Assembly: GCF_022811705.1 (NCBI RefSeq)
Contig: NZ_CP094528.1
Span: 124,001 to 188,000, forward strand
Length of the DNA stretch: 64,000 bases
From: Agromyces larvae
Lineage (GTDB): Bacteria; Actinomycetota; Actinomycetes; Actinomycetales; Microbacteriaceae
Direction of reading: 5' to 3'
In this document: piece after piece, positions 36,420 to 46,334 of the stretch
Position numbering within the stretch: the first letter of the stretch is position 1
Layout: each line of letters begins with the position of its first letter
Notes under the pieces: generated by a model
Databases searched by the model: none
Told to the model about the DNA's origin: nothing
What the model saw: only the letters and a program-made list of their open reading frames with translations
Position numbers and translations under genes: made by a program

Positions 36420-39091
36420 CCGCCGGTGCCGGGAGTCGGGGGCGTGCCGCCGTTGCCGCCGTCATCATCGCCGCCGAACTGAACGGTCACCGTGCTGCCC
36501 TTGCGGGCCGCGGTGCCAGCCGGCGGGTCCTGCGAGGTGACGACCTGGTTTCCGCCGCCGTTGCCCTTCATCTTCAACCCCGCCTGGTCGAGCGCGGCCT
36601 TCGCCGCCTGCTCGGTGAGGCCGGTGAGGTCGGGCACCGTGGTGCCCTGCCCGTTGCTCGTGAACACGCGGATCGTGGCGCCACGACCGGCCTGACCGGC
36701 CGGGTCGGTGCCCGTGACCTGCCCCGCAGGGAGGTTCGAGTCCTGCTGGCCGCCGTCTTCGACCACGAAGCCCGCGGCCTCGAGGGCCTGCTTGGCGGCG
36801 TCGAACGTGAGCCCCGCGACCTGCGGAACATCGACGAGCACCTGCTTGAACGCTGACGCATCGGGCTCGGGGAACTCGGCGCCGCCGTACTTGTTGTCGG
36901 CCAACTCCATGATCATCGGCCAGATGCGGTGACGTGCCGTCGCCGCCGCGCCGCTGTCGAAGCTCACATTCCGCAGGTTGGTGCGGTTGTCGCCGCCGGT
37001 GATGTTGCCGACCCACACCGCGGTGGCGGCCGTCGTCGACGAGCCGATCATCCAGGTGTCGTAGGCGTAGTCGGTGGTACCGGTTTTGCCGATGTGGGGC
37101 ACACCGGTGCCCGTGTTCGACGCCGAGGCGGTGCCGCCGTTGAACGTCTGCGCCATCGCGTACTCCATGGCGTGGGCGACCTCGGGCGTCACCGACTGCT
37201 GGCATGTCGACGGGGGCGGCGGGATCTCTTCGCCGTCCTTCGTCAGGATCTTGTCGATCGCGATCGGCGAGCACGTGTAGCCGTTGTTCGCGATGCCCGC
37301 GAACGCGGCCGCCATGGTCACCGGAGCGACCTCCTCGGTGCCGAGCACCGCCGACGGCGGGAACTCGAAGTCGGGGTCGAGCGCGCGGCTGCCGTCGGGG
37401 TTGAGCACCGGCGTGCCGTCGTCGTTGTACGCGTACCGCTTGCCCAGCTCGAGGCCGTCGGCCCGGTAGACGCCGAAGGCCTGAGCGGTGTTCTTGATGC
37501 CGCACAGCTGGAGCTGCTCAGCCATCGCCATGAACGACGAGTTCACCGAGTACTTCGTCGCGTCGACCGCGTTGTTCGCGATCGTGGCGTCGTCGTTCTT
37601 GGGGTTGAACCCGCCGGCGACGGTGTAGGCGCCGCCGCTGCATGCGCCGGGGAACTTCGAGATCGGGCGGCGGTTGCCGTTGAACGACTCGCGTAGCGAG
37701 TGCCCCTCGTTCAGCCACTCGCCGAGGGTGAACACCTTGAACGTCGAACCCGGCTGGAAGCCGCTCGACCCGCCGAAGTCGTAGGGCGCGGCCATGTTGA
37801 TCGCGCTGTACGAGCGGTCGGCGTCGAGCACCGCCTGCTCCTGCGAGTAGTGCTTGTTCTGCGCCATCGCGAGGATCCGCCCGGTGCCGGGCTGGACGGT
37901 GACGGCGACCGAGCCGACGTCGAAGCGGTCGTCGACGTACGGCACGTTCTCGTCGATCGCCTGCTGGGCCTTGGCCTGCAGCTCGAGGTCGATCGATGTG
38001 AAGACCTGCAGACCGCCCTCGTTCAGCAACTCCTGACCCTCGTCGATGTCGGTGGTCGTCGGGTCGTCGTAGTAGTTCAGGATCGCGTTCTTCACGTAGT
38101 CGCAGAAGTACGCGCTGCTGCCCGCCGTCTGGCAGCCGGTGCTCGGCGGGTTGATCGCAGGGGCGATGGGCGTCGCGATCGCGGCGTCGTGGTCCTCCTG
38201 CGTGATCTTGCCGTACTTGAGCATCTCGTCGAGGATGTAGTCGCGCCGCTCCTTCGTTGCGGCGTACGGCACCACCTCGCCCGTCTCTGAGTCGACCGTG
38301 TTGGCGCCGTTCGACTCGCTCTCGGGGTTGTCGAGGCGGAACTTCTCGGGGTTGTTCACGATCGCGATGAGGCTCGCCGCCTCGGGCAGCGTGAGATCGG
38401 CCGCGTTCTTCGAGTAGTAGTACTGCGACGCCGACTGGATGCCGTACACACGGCCGCCGAAGAGCGCGATGTTCAGGTAGCCGCGGAGGATCTCGTCCTT
38501 CGAGGTCTTCTTCTCGAGCGAGATCGCGTACTTCATCTCCTTCAGCTTGCGCTCGGGAGTGGTCTCGATGGCGGCTTCGACCGCCGCTTCCTTCTCTTCT
38601 TCGGTCTTGGCCTTGCGCACCGCGTTGTTCACGAGCACGTTCTTCACGTACTGCTGCGTGATCGACGATCCGCCCTGCGTGGCGCCGCCGATGACGTACT
38701 CGTTGAGCGCGGCGCGCACCGTGCCCTGGACGTCGATGCCGCCGTGCTCGTAGAACCGGGGGTCTTCACCGGCGACCGCGGCATCCTTCGCGTACTGGCT
38801 GATCTGATCCCAGCCGACCTCTTCGCGATTGTCCTCGTAGAACGAGGCGAGCAGGTGTGTCGAGCCGTCGGCGTTCGTGGCGTACACGTCGGTCTTCTCC
38901 GACAGGTCGCCGATCTCGAGGTACCCGGGAAGGTTCTCGAACATCGAGATACCGCTGTTCGCGGCGATGCCGGTGACGGCGAGGGCCGGGGTGACGGCAG
39001 CGGTGACGAGGATTCCGGCGAGCGCGCTCATGCCGATGAGGCCGAGCACACCCGTGGCGACACCGCTCGTCGAGCGATTCTGGGCAGACAT
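36416..39091 (-). CDS. bifunctional penicillin-binding protein (GT51 transglycosylase/transpeptidase) with PASTA domains, PonA2-like
   Basis: The 891-residue protein starts at ATG 39091. A longer open frame upstream is arginine-rich noise. A membrane helix (GVLGLIGMSALAGILVTAAV) precedes the GT51 domain, with catalytic E109 in GEDPRFYEHGGID and GGSSITQQYVKN. The transpeptidase has SxxK at about S449 (QPGSTFKVF), SxN (YSVNSSF) and KTGTT. Two PASTA repeats (VPQVAGLTFDAAKQALEAAG and VPDLTGLTEQAAKAALDQAG) and a Gly/Asp/Pro tail end the chain. It builds and cross-links peptidoglycan outside the membrane. It forms an operon with the metallophosphoesterase. Confidence 0.96.
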   Translation of the reverse strand: MSAQNRSTSGVATGVLGLIGMSALAGILVTAAVTPALAVTGIAANSGISMFENLPGYLEIGDLSEKTDVYATNADGSTHLLASFYEDNREEVGWDQISQYAKDAAVAGEDPRFYEHGGIDVQGTVRAALNEYVIGGATQGGSSITQQYVKNVLVNNAVRKAKTEEEKEAAVEAAIETTPERKLKEMKYAISLEKKTSKDEILRGYLNIALFGGRVYGIQSASQYYYSKNAADLTLPEAASLIAIVNNPEKFRLDNPESESNGANTVDSETGEVVPYAATKERRDYILDEMLKYGKITQEDHDAAIATPIAPAINPPSTGCQTAGSSAYFCDYVKNAILNYYDDPTTTDIDEGQELLNEGGLQVFTSIDLELQAKAQQAIDENVPYVDDRFDVGSVAVTVQPGTGRILAMAQNKHYSQEQAVLDADRSYSAINMAAPYDFGGSSGFQPGSTFKVFTLGEWLNEGHSLRESFNGNRRPISKFPGACSGGAYTVAGGFNPKNDDATIANNAVDATKYSVNSSFMAMAEQLQLCGIKNTAQAFGVYRADGLELGKRYAYNDDGTPVLNPDGSRALDPDFEFPPSAVLGTEEVAPVTMAAAFAGIANNGYTCSPIAIDKILTKDGEEIPPPPSTCQQSVTPEVAHAMEYAMAQTFNGGTASASNTGTGVPHIGKTGTTDYAYDTWMIGSSTTAATAVWVGNITGGDNRTNLRNVSFDSGAAATARHRIWPMIMELADNKYGGAEFPEPDASAFKQVLVDVPQVAGLTFDAAKQALEAAGFVVEDGGQQDSNLPAGQVTGTDPAGQAGRGATIRVFTSNGQGTTVPDLTGLTEQAAKAALDQAGLKMKGNGGGNQVVTSQDPPAGTAARKGSTVTVQFGGDDDGGNGGTPPTPGTGG

Positions 39092-39205
39092 ATAGTGGAG
39101 CCTAATGGAGAATGCTGGGGAAACCCGGCACGTGTTCGGCGCGCGGAAATCCGGGGATCCGGGCCGTGTTCGCCCGATCACGACCACCCCCGACGAAGGA
39201 GCGAC

Positions 39206-39436
39206 ATGCCCGCCTGGGAGTACGTCACCACCCCGCTGCTGATCCACAACACGGCGGCCATCCTGAACAACTGGGGCTCGGAGGGGTGGGAGCTCGTGCA
39301 GATCGTGCAGGGGCCCGAAGGCGGCCTCGTCGCCTACCTGAAGCGCGCCGTCGGCGGCGACTCGTCGCAGGCTGCGGCCGCCGGGCAGGCTGCGGCCGCC
39401 GAGGCCGCGAAGCAGTTCGAGGGCGACGCCCGATGA
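39206..39436 (+). CDS. small DUF4177-like protein
   Basis: The 76-residue protein starts at ATG 39206 behind GAAGGAG. It contains WEYVTTPLL and LNNWGSEGWELVQI, the W-E-Y and G-W-E-L pattern of DUF4177, and ends in an Ala-rich tail. It is coupled to the RidA gene by a 4-bp overlap. Function is unknown. The pairing with RidA is conserved in actinobacteria. Confidence 0.8.
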   Translation: MPAWEYVTTPLLIHNTAAILNNWGSEGWELVQIVQGPEGGLVAYLKRAVGGDSSQAAAAGQAAAAEAAKQFEGDAR

Positions 39437-39900
39437 CCTTCGAGGCCGAGCTGGCCGAACTCGGCATCGAGCTGCCGCCGGTCGCACCGCCCGTCGCCGC
39501 CTACGTGCCCGCGGTCGTCACCGGGTCGTACGTCTACACGAGCGGGCAGCTGCCGTTCGTCGACGGCGCGCTGCCCGCGACGGGCAAGGTCGGCGAGGGC
39601 GCCGAACTGGTCTCGGCCGACGCCGCGAAGGGGTACGCCCGCACCGCGGTGCTGAACGCGCTCGCCGCGGTGCGCGCCGAGATCGGCTCGCTCGACCGGG
39701 TCACCCGCGTCGTCAAGCTCGTCGGCTTCGTGGCATCCGACCCCGCCTTCACCGGCCAGCCCGGTGTCATCAACGGGGCATCCGAGCTGCTCGGCGAGAT
39801 CTTCGGCGATGCCGGGCGCCACGCGCGCTCGGCCGTCGGCGTCGCCGTTCTGCCGCTGGACAGCCCCGTCGAGCTCGAGCTCGTGGTCGAGTTCGCGTAA
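39433..39900 (+). CDS. RidA/YjgF family protein
   Basis: The 155-residue protein starts at ATG 39433 (ATGA). It has VVTGSYVYTSGQLPFVDG, GYARTAVLNALAAVRAEIGS, RVVKLVGFVASDPAFTGQP and GRHARSAVGVAVLPLDSPV, where the family's conserved arginine (ARSAVG) binds the imine/enamine substrate. RidA proteins hydrolyse reactive 2-aminoacrylate-type intermediates. This longer subgroup (about 150 residues) is the one found near ponA2 in actinobacteria. Confidence 0.92.
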   Translation: MTFEAELAELGIELPPVAPPVAAYVPAVVTGSYVYTSGQLPFVDGALPATGKVGEGAELVSADAAKGYARTAVLNALAAVRAEIGSLDRVTRVVKLVGFVASDPAFTGQPGVINGASELLGEIFGDAGRHARSAVGVAVLPLDSPVELELVVEFA

Positions 39901-39960
39901 GCACCTGCTGCGCTCGCGGACGCCGCCGCCCTCCCGGGGTGTGTAGGACCTCAGCGTGTC

Positions 39961-39992
39961 GGTAGGACGTGAGCCGATGCCCACGTCCTACC
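39961..39992. terminator. hairpin, 11-bp stem
   Basis: ggtaggacgtg and its exact complement are separated by 10 bases, between the convergent RidA and acs genes. It is probably a terminator. Confidence 0.65.
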
Positions 39993-40030
39993 AACAGCCG
40001 ACTGTCCTGCACGCCGAAGTGTGCGGGGTG

Positions 40031-40057
40031 CCGGAGTGCAGGCGTCCTGCACTCCGG
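40031..40057. terminator. hairpin, 12-bp stem, after acs
   Basis: ccggagtgcagg and its exact complement flank a 3-base loop, ending 10 bp from the acs stop. It should stop the acs transcript on the minus strand and may act on RidA transcripts as well. Confidence 0.75.
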
Positions 40058-40067
40058 GCTCGCCCGC

Positions 40068-42020
<1,953 letters not shown>

Positions 42021-42185
42021 GTGTTCCAGTCGCTCCTTCGCGAGTGTGGATCCGGTTGGGTTCGCCTGCCCAACCAGCACTGTACCCGGCCGCGCGGGGT
42101 GCACTGAAAACGGAGGGAAACGCGCTGTCACTGTGTGTTTCCGCAGAGAGTTCTGTATGTCGGCACAAATGAGGACAAAAAGTAC
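42021..42185. other. acs upstream region
   Basis: This non-coding stretch is unusually AT-containing (gaaaacggagggaaacg, tgtgtttccgcagag, atgaggacaaaaagtac). It carries a small hairpin (ggttggg/cccaacc at 42054-42075). It should contain the acs promoter on the minus strand. No other gene is seen. Confidence 0.5.
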
Positions 42186-42213
42186 TTGCGCATGAACCTG
42201 GAACCCGTATGCT
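42186..42213 (+). promoter_or_regulatory. sigma-70-type promoter of the 6C RNA
   Basis: TTGCGC (-35), a 16-bp spacer and TATGCT (-10) lie just before the 6C-like RNA. The predicted start is near 42220. Confidence 0.65.
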
Positions 42214-42219
42214 GATCAA

Positions 42220-42400
42220 GCCCGAACACTCGTTTCGCGGCCTGCAGCGCTCGTGATTCCCCCCAATCCTTGCGCTGCCGAGGCGGCACCTGTTCCCCCC
42301 AATGGGTGCCGCCCCCTTACGTTAACGGGGTCGTGGGAGCGCGACCACGATTCTGTCAAGACGAGCCCTCCTCCACAATGGCGTGGCGGAGGGTTCTGTC
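42220..42400 (+). ncRNA. 6C small RNA
   Basis: Two stem-loops each carry a run of six C in the loop. The first is 42244-42278 (gcagcgc/gcgctgc outer stem, gatt-CCCCCC-aatc inner part). The second is 42282-42313 (ggcggcacc/ggtgccgcc stem with ttCCCCCCaa). This is the defining pattern of the actinobacterial 6C RNA. A terminator-like stem follows (gagccctcc 42363-42371 with ggagggttc 42388-42396). In Mycobacterium the 6C RNA (B11) lies beside the tad-type pilus genes, as here next to cpaF. The exact ends are estimates. Known 6C RNAs act as base-pairing regulators using the C-rich loops. Confidence 0.85.
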
Positions 42401-42456
42401 ATATCTGCGGGTCGATTCGCGGACTCCGGCGGTCGCGGGCTGCCTACGCTCGCGGC

Positions 42457-43644
42457 ATGTCCGTTCCTTTCGTCGCCACTCCGTCCTGGTTGACGGATGC
42501 CTCGCCGAGCGCGTCCCCGCCGGTGCATCCGGCTGGGCCGGTGCCCTCGGATGGCCCGGTGCGCTCGGATGCATCGGTGCCTGTGGATGCATCGGTGCCT
42601 GTGGATGCATCGGTGCATCCGGATCGCTCGGTGCATCCTGATCGTTCGGTGCATCCGGATGCATCGGCGGCGGCCGTGCCGGTGGCATCCGCCGCCGGGT
42701 CCCTCGGGTTCGACGGCGCGCGCGACGACCTCGCGCTGCTCGGCCCGCTCGCGCCGTACGCGGCAGACGGCCCCGTCACCGATCTGTTCGTGAACGGCGA
42801 AGCGGGGCTGTGGGTCGATCGCGGTGCCGGCGCCGAGCGGCACCCGGCCTGGCGGGCCGACGAGCCGCAGGTGCGTGCGCTCGCGGTGCAGCTGGTCGCC
42901 CGCGGCGGCCGCCACATCGATGAGGCGACTCCCGCGGTCGACGTGCGGCTCGGGCGCGGGATCCGGGTGCACGCGGTGCTGCCGCCGATATCGACGATCG
43001 GCACCGTGATCTCGGTGCGGGTGCCGAGGGCCGCGGGGTTCTCGCTCGCGGCGCTCGCTCGGGCCGGCATGCTCGACGGTGCACAGGAGGCGCGTCTGCG
43101 CACGGCGGTGGCCGACCGGGCGAACCTGCTCGTGACCGGCGCCGCCGGCAGCGGCAAGACGACGCTGCTCGCGGCCCTGTTGGGCGAGGCGTCCGCGTCC
43201 GAGCGGATCGTCGTGATCGAGGACGTCGCCGAACTGCGGGTCGGGCATCCGCACGTCGTGGGGCTCGAGGCGCGACAGCCGAATCTCGAGGGCAGCGGGC
43301 GCGTCGGTCTCGACGCACTGCTGCGCGAGGCGCTGCGCATGCGGCCCGACCGGCTCGTGGTCGGCGAGTGTCGTGGCGTCGAACTCCGGGAACTGCTCTC
43401 GGCGCTGAACACCGGGCACGACGGCGGCGCCGGCACGCTGCATGCGAATTCGCTCGACGACGTGCCGGCGCGGCTCGAGGCGCTCGGCTCGGTCGCGGGG
43501 CTCACGCCGGATGCCGTCGCGCGGCAGGCGGTCAGCGCGTTCGATCTCGTGCTGCACGTCGAGCGTGCCGCGGGCGGCCGGCGGCTCGCCGGCATCGGGC
43601 GGTTCGCGCTCGAGGGCGATCGGCTGGCGGTGGCGCCGTGCTGA
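42457..43644 (+). CDS. CpaF/TadA-type pilus assembly ATPase
   Basis: The 395-residue protein starts at ATG 42457. It has the secretion ATPase motifs GAAGSGKTTLLAALL (Walker A), IVVIEDVAELRV (Asp box), RMRPDRLVVGECRGVELREL (Walker B) and NTGHDGGAGTLHANS (His box). The first ~70 residues are not conserved and consist of short repeats (VDASVP, PDRSVH) from tandem DNA. The enzyme powers assembly of tad (Flp) pili at the inner membrane. It heads the tad gene row. The usual CpaE/Ssd partner gene upstream is absent here. Confidence 0.93.
   Translation: MSVPFVATPSWLTDASPSASPPVHPAGPVPSDGPVRSDASVPVDASVPVDASVHPDRSVHPDRSVHPDASAAAVPVASAAGSLGFDGARDDLALLGPLAPYAADGPVTDLFVNGEAGLWVDRGAGAERHPAWRADEPQVRALAVQLVARGGRHIDEATPAVDVRLGRGIRVHAVLPPISTIGTVISVRVPRAAGFSLAALARAGMLDGAQEARLRTAVADRANLLVTGAAGSGKTTLLAALLGEASASERIVVIEDVAELRVGHPHVVGLEARQPNLEGSGRVGLDALLREALRMRPDRLVVGECRGVELRELLSALNTGHDGGAGTLHANSLDDVPARLEALGSVAGLTPDAVARQAVSAFDLVLHVERAAGGRRLAGIGRFALEGDRLAVAPC
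42562..42670 (+). repeat. tandem 18-bp repeats within the cpaF 5' coding region
   Basis: Units of the type gatgcatcggtgcctgtg and gatcgctcggtgcatccg repeat five to six times and encode VDASVP or PDRSVH hexapeptides. Variation in number would change the N-terminal length in frame. Confidence 0.8.
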
Positions 43645-44678
43645 ACGGGCGTGGGGCACCCGGCGGGGGAGCGCAGCAGCCCGGCGCCGGCCCGCTCGCA
43701 CGGCTGCGCCGCGCTCGGCCCGACGAGGCCGCCGGGTTCGAGGCGGTCGCCGTGGTGGCCGAGCGGCTCGCGGTGATGCTCGCGGCCGGGGTGCCCGCCG
43801 CTTCGGTGTGGCGGCACCTGGACGATGCGGCGACCGGGGTGGCCCCGGCGGCCGGGGTGGCCGCGGCTGCGGGCGCGGCTGCGACCGCAGGGGTGGCCGA
43901 GGCTGCGGGCGCGGCTGCGGCTGCGGGGCATCCGGTCGGCGAAGCGATCGCGCGCGCCGCACCCGACGGCCCGACCCGAGCCGCATGGTCGACGCTGGCT
44001 GCGGCCTGGCACGTCGCCGAGTCGTCCGGTGCGCCGCTCGCGGCGAGCCTGCGCGACCTGGCCGGCGCGCTGCGCGATGAGGCGCAGGCGCGACGCGACG
44101 TGCGGGCGGCGCTGGCCGGGCCACGGGCCAGCGCCCGCCTGGTCACCGCGCTGCCGCTCATCGCGATCGGGTTCGGCGCGCTGCTCGGGTTCGACACGAT
44201 CGGCGTGCTGCTCGGGTCGCCGATCGGGCTCGTCTGCCTGGCCGTCGGCGGCGCCCTGCTCTGGGCGGGCGCCAGGTGGAATGCGGCCCTCGCTCGCCGC
44301 GCCGCGCCCGAGCGGCCGTCGCCCGGACTCGAACTCGACCTGCTCGCGGTCGCCATGTCGGGCGGGGGCTCGCTCGAACGGTCGCGCGAGTCCGTCGCGT
44401 CGGCGATCGAACGGTACGTGCCCGCCGCGGTCGGCATCGAGGACGTCGACGGCACGGTTCGGCTCGCGTCGAGCGCGGGTGCGCCGGTGGCCGACCTGCT
44501 GCGTTCCGAGGCGGCGCGTCGGCGTCGGCAGGCCCGATCCGACGCCGTCGTGCGGGCTGCGGCGCTCTCGGTGCGGCTCATGCTGCCGCTCGGCGCGTGC
44601 GTGCTGCCCGCGTTCGTCCTGCTCGGCGTCGCTCCGCTCATGATCTCGGTCGTCACCGGAACGCTCGGAGCCGCGTGA
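43638..44678 (+). CDS. TadB-TadC-like fusion, pilus assembly membrane protein
   Basis: The 346-residue protein starts at GTG 43638, overlapping cpaF by 7 bp. The first half has the T2SSF-like pattern of TadB (VAVVAERLAVMLAAGVPAAS, SLRDLAGALRDEAQARRDVR, then paired helices ALPLIAIGFGALLG and LVCLAVGGALLWAGA). The second half repeats the pattern as in TadC (LELDLLAVAMSGGGSLERSR, ARRRRQARSDAVVRAAALSV, LPLGACVLPAFVLLGVAPLM). In many actinobacteria these are two genes. Between them an Ala/Gly-rich run (residues ~75-95) is encoded by GC repeats. It should form the inner-membrane platform for the Flp pilus. Confidence 0.82.
   Translation: MLNGRGAPGGGAQQPGAGPLARLRRARPDEAAGFEAVAVVAERLAVMLAAGVPAASVWRHLDDAATGVAPAAGVAAAAGAAATAGVAEAAGAAAAAGHPVGEAIARAAPDGPTRAAWSTLAAAWHVAESSGAPLAASLRDLAGALRDEAQARRDVRAALAGPRASARLVTALPLIAIGFGALLGFDTIGVLLGSPIGLVCLAVGGALLWAGARWNAALARRAAPERPSPGLELDLLAVAMSGGGSLERSRESVASAIERYVPAAVGIEDVDGTVRLASSAGAPVADLLRSEAARRRRQARSDAVVRAAALSVRLMLPLGACVLPAFVLLGVAPLMISVVTGTLGAA
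43838..43930 (+). repeat. GC-rich ggtggcc/gcggctgcg repeat, coding Ala-Gly run
   Basis: Imperfect repeats of ggggtggcc and gcggctgcgggcgcg encode AAGVAPAAGVAAAAGAAA-type sequence in the TadB-TadC fusion. It is probably a flexible, slippage-prone insert. Confidence 0.7.
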
Positions 44679-44739
44679 AGCCGGCCGAGCCGGCATCTCC
44701 CCAGAACTCGTGCCGAACCCAACCGAAGGAAGGAACCAC

Positions 44740-44985
44740 ATGCACTCCACCCACTCCATCGACCGGCGGGCGCGCCTCGCCCGATTGGCACGGGCGCGCG
44801 TCCGGCGGGCCGTCAGGGCGTCGTCCCGTCGGCTCCTCGGCGACCGCGGCGCGGCGACCGCCGAGTACGCCGTCGCGACGATGGCCGCGGTCGGCTTCGC
44901 CGGCCTGCTGGTCGTCATCCTGCGCGGCGACGAGGTGCGCGGCATCCTCACAGACCTCGTGCGGAATGCGCTCACGGTCGGCTGA
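44740..44985 (+). CDS. DUF4244 protein, Flp-pilin-like
   Basis: The 81-residue protein starts at ATG 44740 behind AAGGAAGGAA. A basic leader is followed by DRGAATAEYAVATMAAVGFAG, a class III prepilin-type segment (G/A-A-T-A-E-Y then a hydrophobic helix). The E-Y pair is characteristic of Flp pilins. DUF4244 is the actinobacterial form found in this locus. It would be cut by a prepilin peptidase, which is not in the window. Confidence 0.88.
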   Translation: MHSTHSIDRRARLARLARARVRRAVRASSRRLLGDRGAATAEYAVATMAAVGFAGLLVVILRGDEVRGILTDLVRNALTVG

Positions 44986-45310
44986 CCGCGAGCGCGGCAG
45001 TGCGACCGCGGAACTCGCGGTCGCACTGCCCGCCGTCGCGCTCGTGCTGGCCGCGTGCCTCGGGGCGATCCAGCTCGGCGCCCAGCAGGTGCGATTGACG
45101 GATGCCGCGGCGGACGCCGCTCGCGCGCTCGCGCGCGGCGAGTCGCTCGACGCGGCGGCCGGCATCGCCGACCGGGTCTCGGGCGGGGCCGCGCTCGAGG
45201 TCGCCCGCGACGGCCCGTTCGTGTGCGCGGTGCTGCGGGCCGGCGGGTCGGGGCTCCTGTCGGCGATCGAACTGCGGAGCGAATCGTGCGCGATCGACGG
45301 CGGGCGCTGA
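44966..45310 (+). CDS. TadE-like pseudopilin
   Basis: The 114-residue protein starts at ATG 44966, inside the end of the DUF4244 gene (20-bp overlap). DRERGSATAELAVALPAVAL and VLAACLGAIQLGAQQVRLTD match the TadE signature (G-S-A-T-A-E and a hydrophobic helix). The C-terminal half has two cysteines that could form a disulfide. It belongs to the tad pilus. Confidence 0.85.
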   Translation: MRSRSADRERGSATAELAVALPAVALVLAACLGAIQLGAQQVRLTDAAADAARALARGESLDAAAGIADRVSGGAALEVARDGPFVCAVLRAGGSGLLSAIELRSESCAIDGGR

Positions 45311-45312
45311 CC

Positions 45313-45726
45313 GTGTGCGCCGGCACCGCGCCGTCGTTGCGGTTGCGGTTGCGGTCGCGGTTGCGGTTGCGATGGCGCCGCGGATGCCGCGACGAACGCG
45401 GAGCCGGCACCGTGCTGGTGCTCGCCACGGTGGCGGGCATGATCGCGCTCACCGCGCTGATCGTGCCGCTGCTGGCCGTGCCGATCGCGTCCCAGCGCGC
45501 GGCGAACGCGGCCGATGCCGCCGCTCTCGCGGCCGCCGACGCGCTGAGCGGCGCGATCGCGGGCGTGCCCTGCGATCTCGCGGCAGCGGTCGCCGAACGG
45601 AACGGCGCGCAACTCGTCGGCTGCGAGACCGCCGGTCCGGTGGCGTCCGTCAGCGTGCGCCGCGGAGTGCTCGGTCTCGCCGTCGAGGCGCGCGCCCGAG
45701 CCGGTCCGCCCGGCTGGGCGGACTGA
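45313..45726 (+). CDS. helicase/secretion-neighbourhood TadE-like protein (Rv3655c-like)
   Basis: The 137-residue protein starts at GTG 45313, two bases after the TadE stop. The N-terminus is a run of Leu-Arg encoded by gttgcg hexamer repeats (45335-45372). It continues DERGAGTVLVLATVAGMIAL and AVPIASQRAANAADAAALAA, the DUF2134/Tad-like pattern of the last gene in actinobacterial tad loci. A later start is possible because the repeat-coded head is not conserved. Confidence 0.8.
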   Translation: MCAGTAPSLRLRLRSRLRLRWRRGCRDERGAGTVLVLATVAGMIALTALIVPLLAVPIASQRAANAADAAALAAADALSGAIAGVPCDLAAAVAERNGAQLVGCETAGPVASVSVRRGVLGLAVEARARAGPPGWAD

Positions 45727-45741
45727 TCGGCCGAGTCGTGC

Positions 45742-45978
45742 TCAGTCGAACACGGTCTCGACGAAGCGGTACTCGACCGCGGTCGGCAGCGACGAGTTGT
45801 CGCCGTCGAACTCGAGGCCGGCGCCGCGTGAATACACGTAGCGCTTGCCCCCGTCGGCGTTCAGTTCGATGCGCGGGCGCGGGTCGCCCGTGTCGAGGAA
45901 GGCGGTGGCGACGGTGCGGCCTTCGAGCGGTCCGTCGATCAACTTGGCGGTGTACGAGGCCGTGGATGACGTGTCCAT
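45742..45978 (-). CDS. small conserved protein of unknown function
   Basis: The 78-residue protein starts at ATG 45978. The sequence (MDTSSTASYTAKLIDGPLEG, then FLDTGDPRPRIELNADGGKR and YVYSRGAGLEFDGDN) is soluble, acidic and predicted mostly beta. I recognise no domain. It is convergent with the tad genes and divergent from topA. Confidence 0.6.
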   Translation of the reverse strand: MDTSSTASYTAKLIDGPLEGRTVATAFLDTGDPRPRIELNADGGKRYVYSRGAGLEFDGDNSSLPTAVEYRFVETVFD

Positions 45979-46334
45979 GTTCGCTATTGTCCTCCGCCCG
46001 GCGGGTTCCGCAAGAGCGCGCGCCGCGCCGGCTCGCGGGTTCGGTGCGGGCGCCGGCACCTGCCTCCCGTCCGCGCCACTTCGGCGTCTTCCGCGCCAGT
46101 CGCGGTGGCGCGCGGGCCGCCGAAGTGGCGCGGAGGAGAGGGGACGGGGAGCGGAGAGGGGTTTTCCGCAAGGGTCCGCGCCGTACCCGTCGCTGGGGAC
46201 GGCCGTGGGGGTTCACGGTGAGGGTGTGTATGGTGTGGCTGTCGGTGCCGAGCGCGCACCGGTTGACTGCACACCGCCGGGGGGGCGCGGGTCGATACGT
46301 GCGTCCCTCTCTGTTCGAATCGCAAGGAGTCTGG
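45979..46334. other. topA upstream region, 356 bp
   Basis: No gene is seen here. It contains a long inverted repeat at 46071-46133 and G-rich sequence. It should hold the topA promoter (a TTGACT at 46263 is a weak -35 candidate) and the promoter for the small protein on the minus strand. Confidence 0.5.
46071..46133. repeat. 16-bp perfect inverted repeat with nested inner stem
   Basis: ccgcgccacttcggcg (46071-46086) pairs with cgccgaagtggcgcgg (46118-46133). Inside, cgcgcca (46092-46098) pairs with tggcgcg (46106-46112). The whole could form a cruciform or a branched RNA hairpin. Confidence 0.8.

Noticed and set aside
42444..45452. A 1002-codon open frame on the minus strand
   Set aside because: It is antisense to the tad genes. 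The composition is Arg/Ser/Pro noise.
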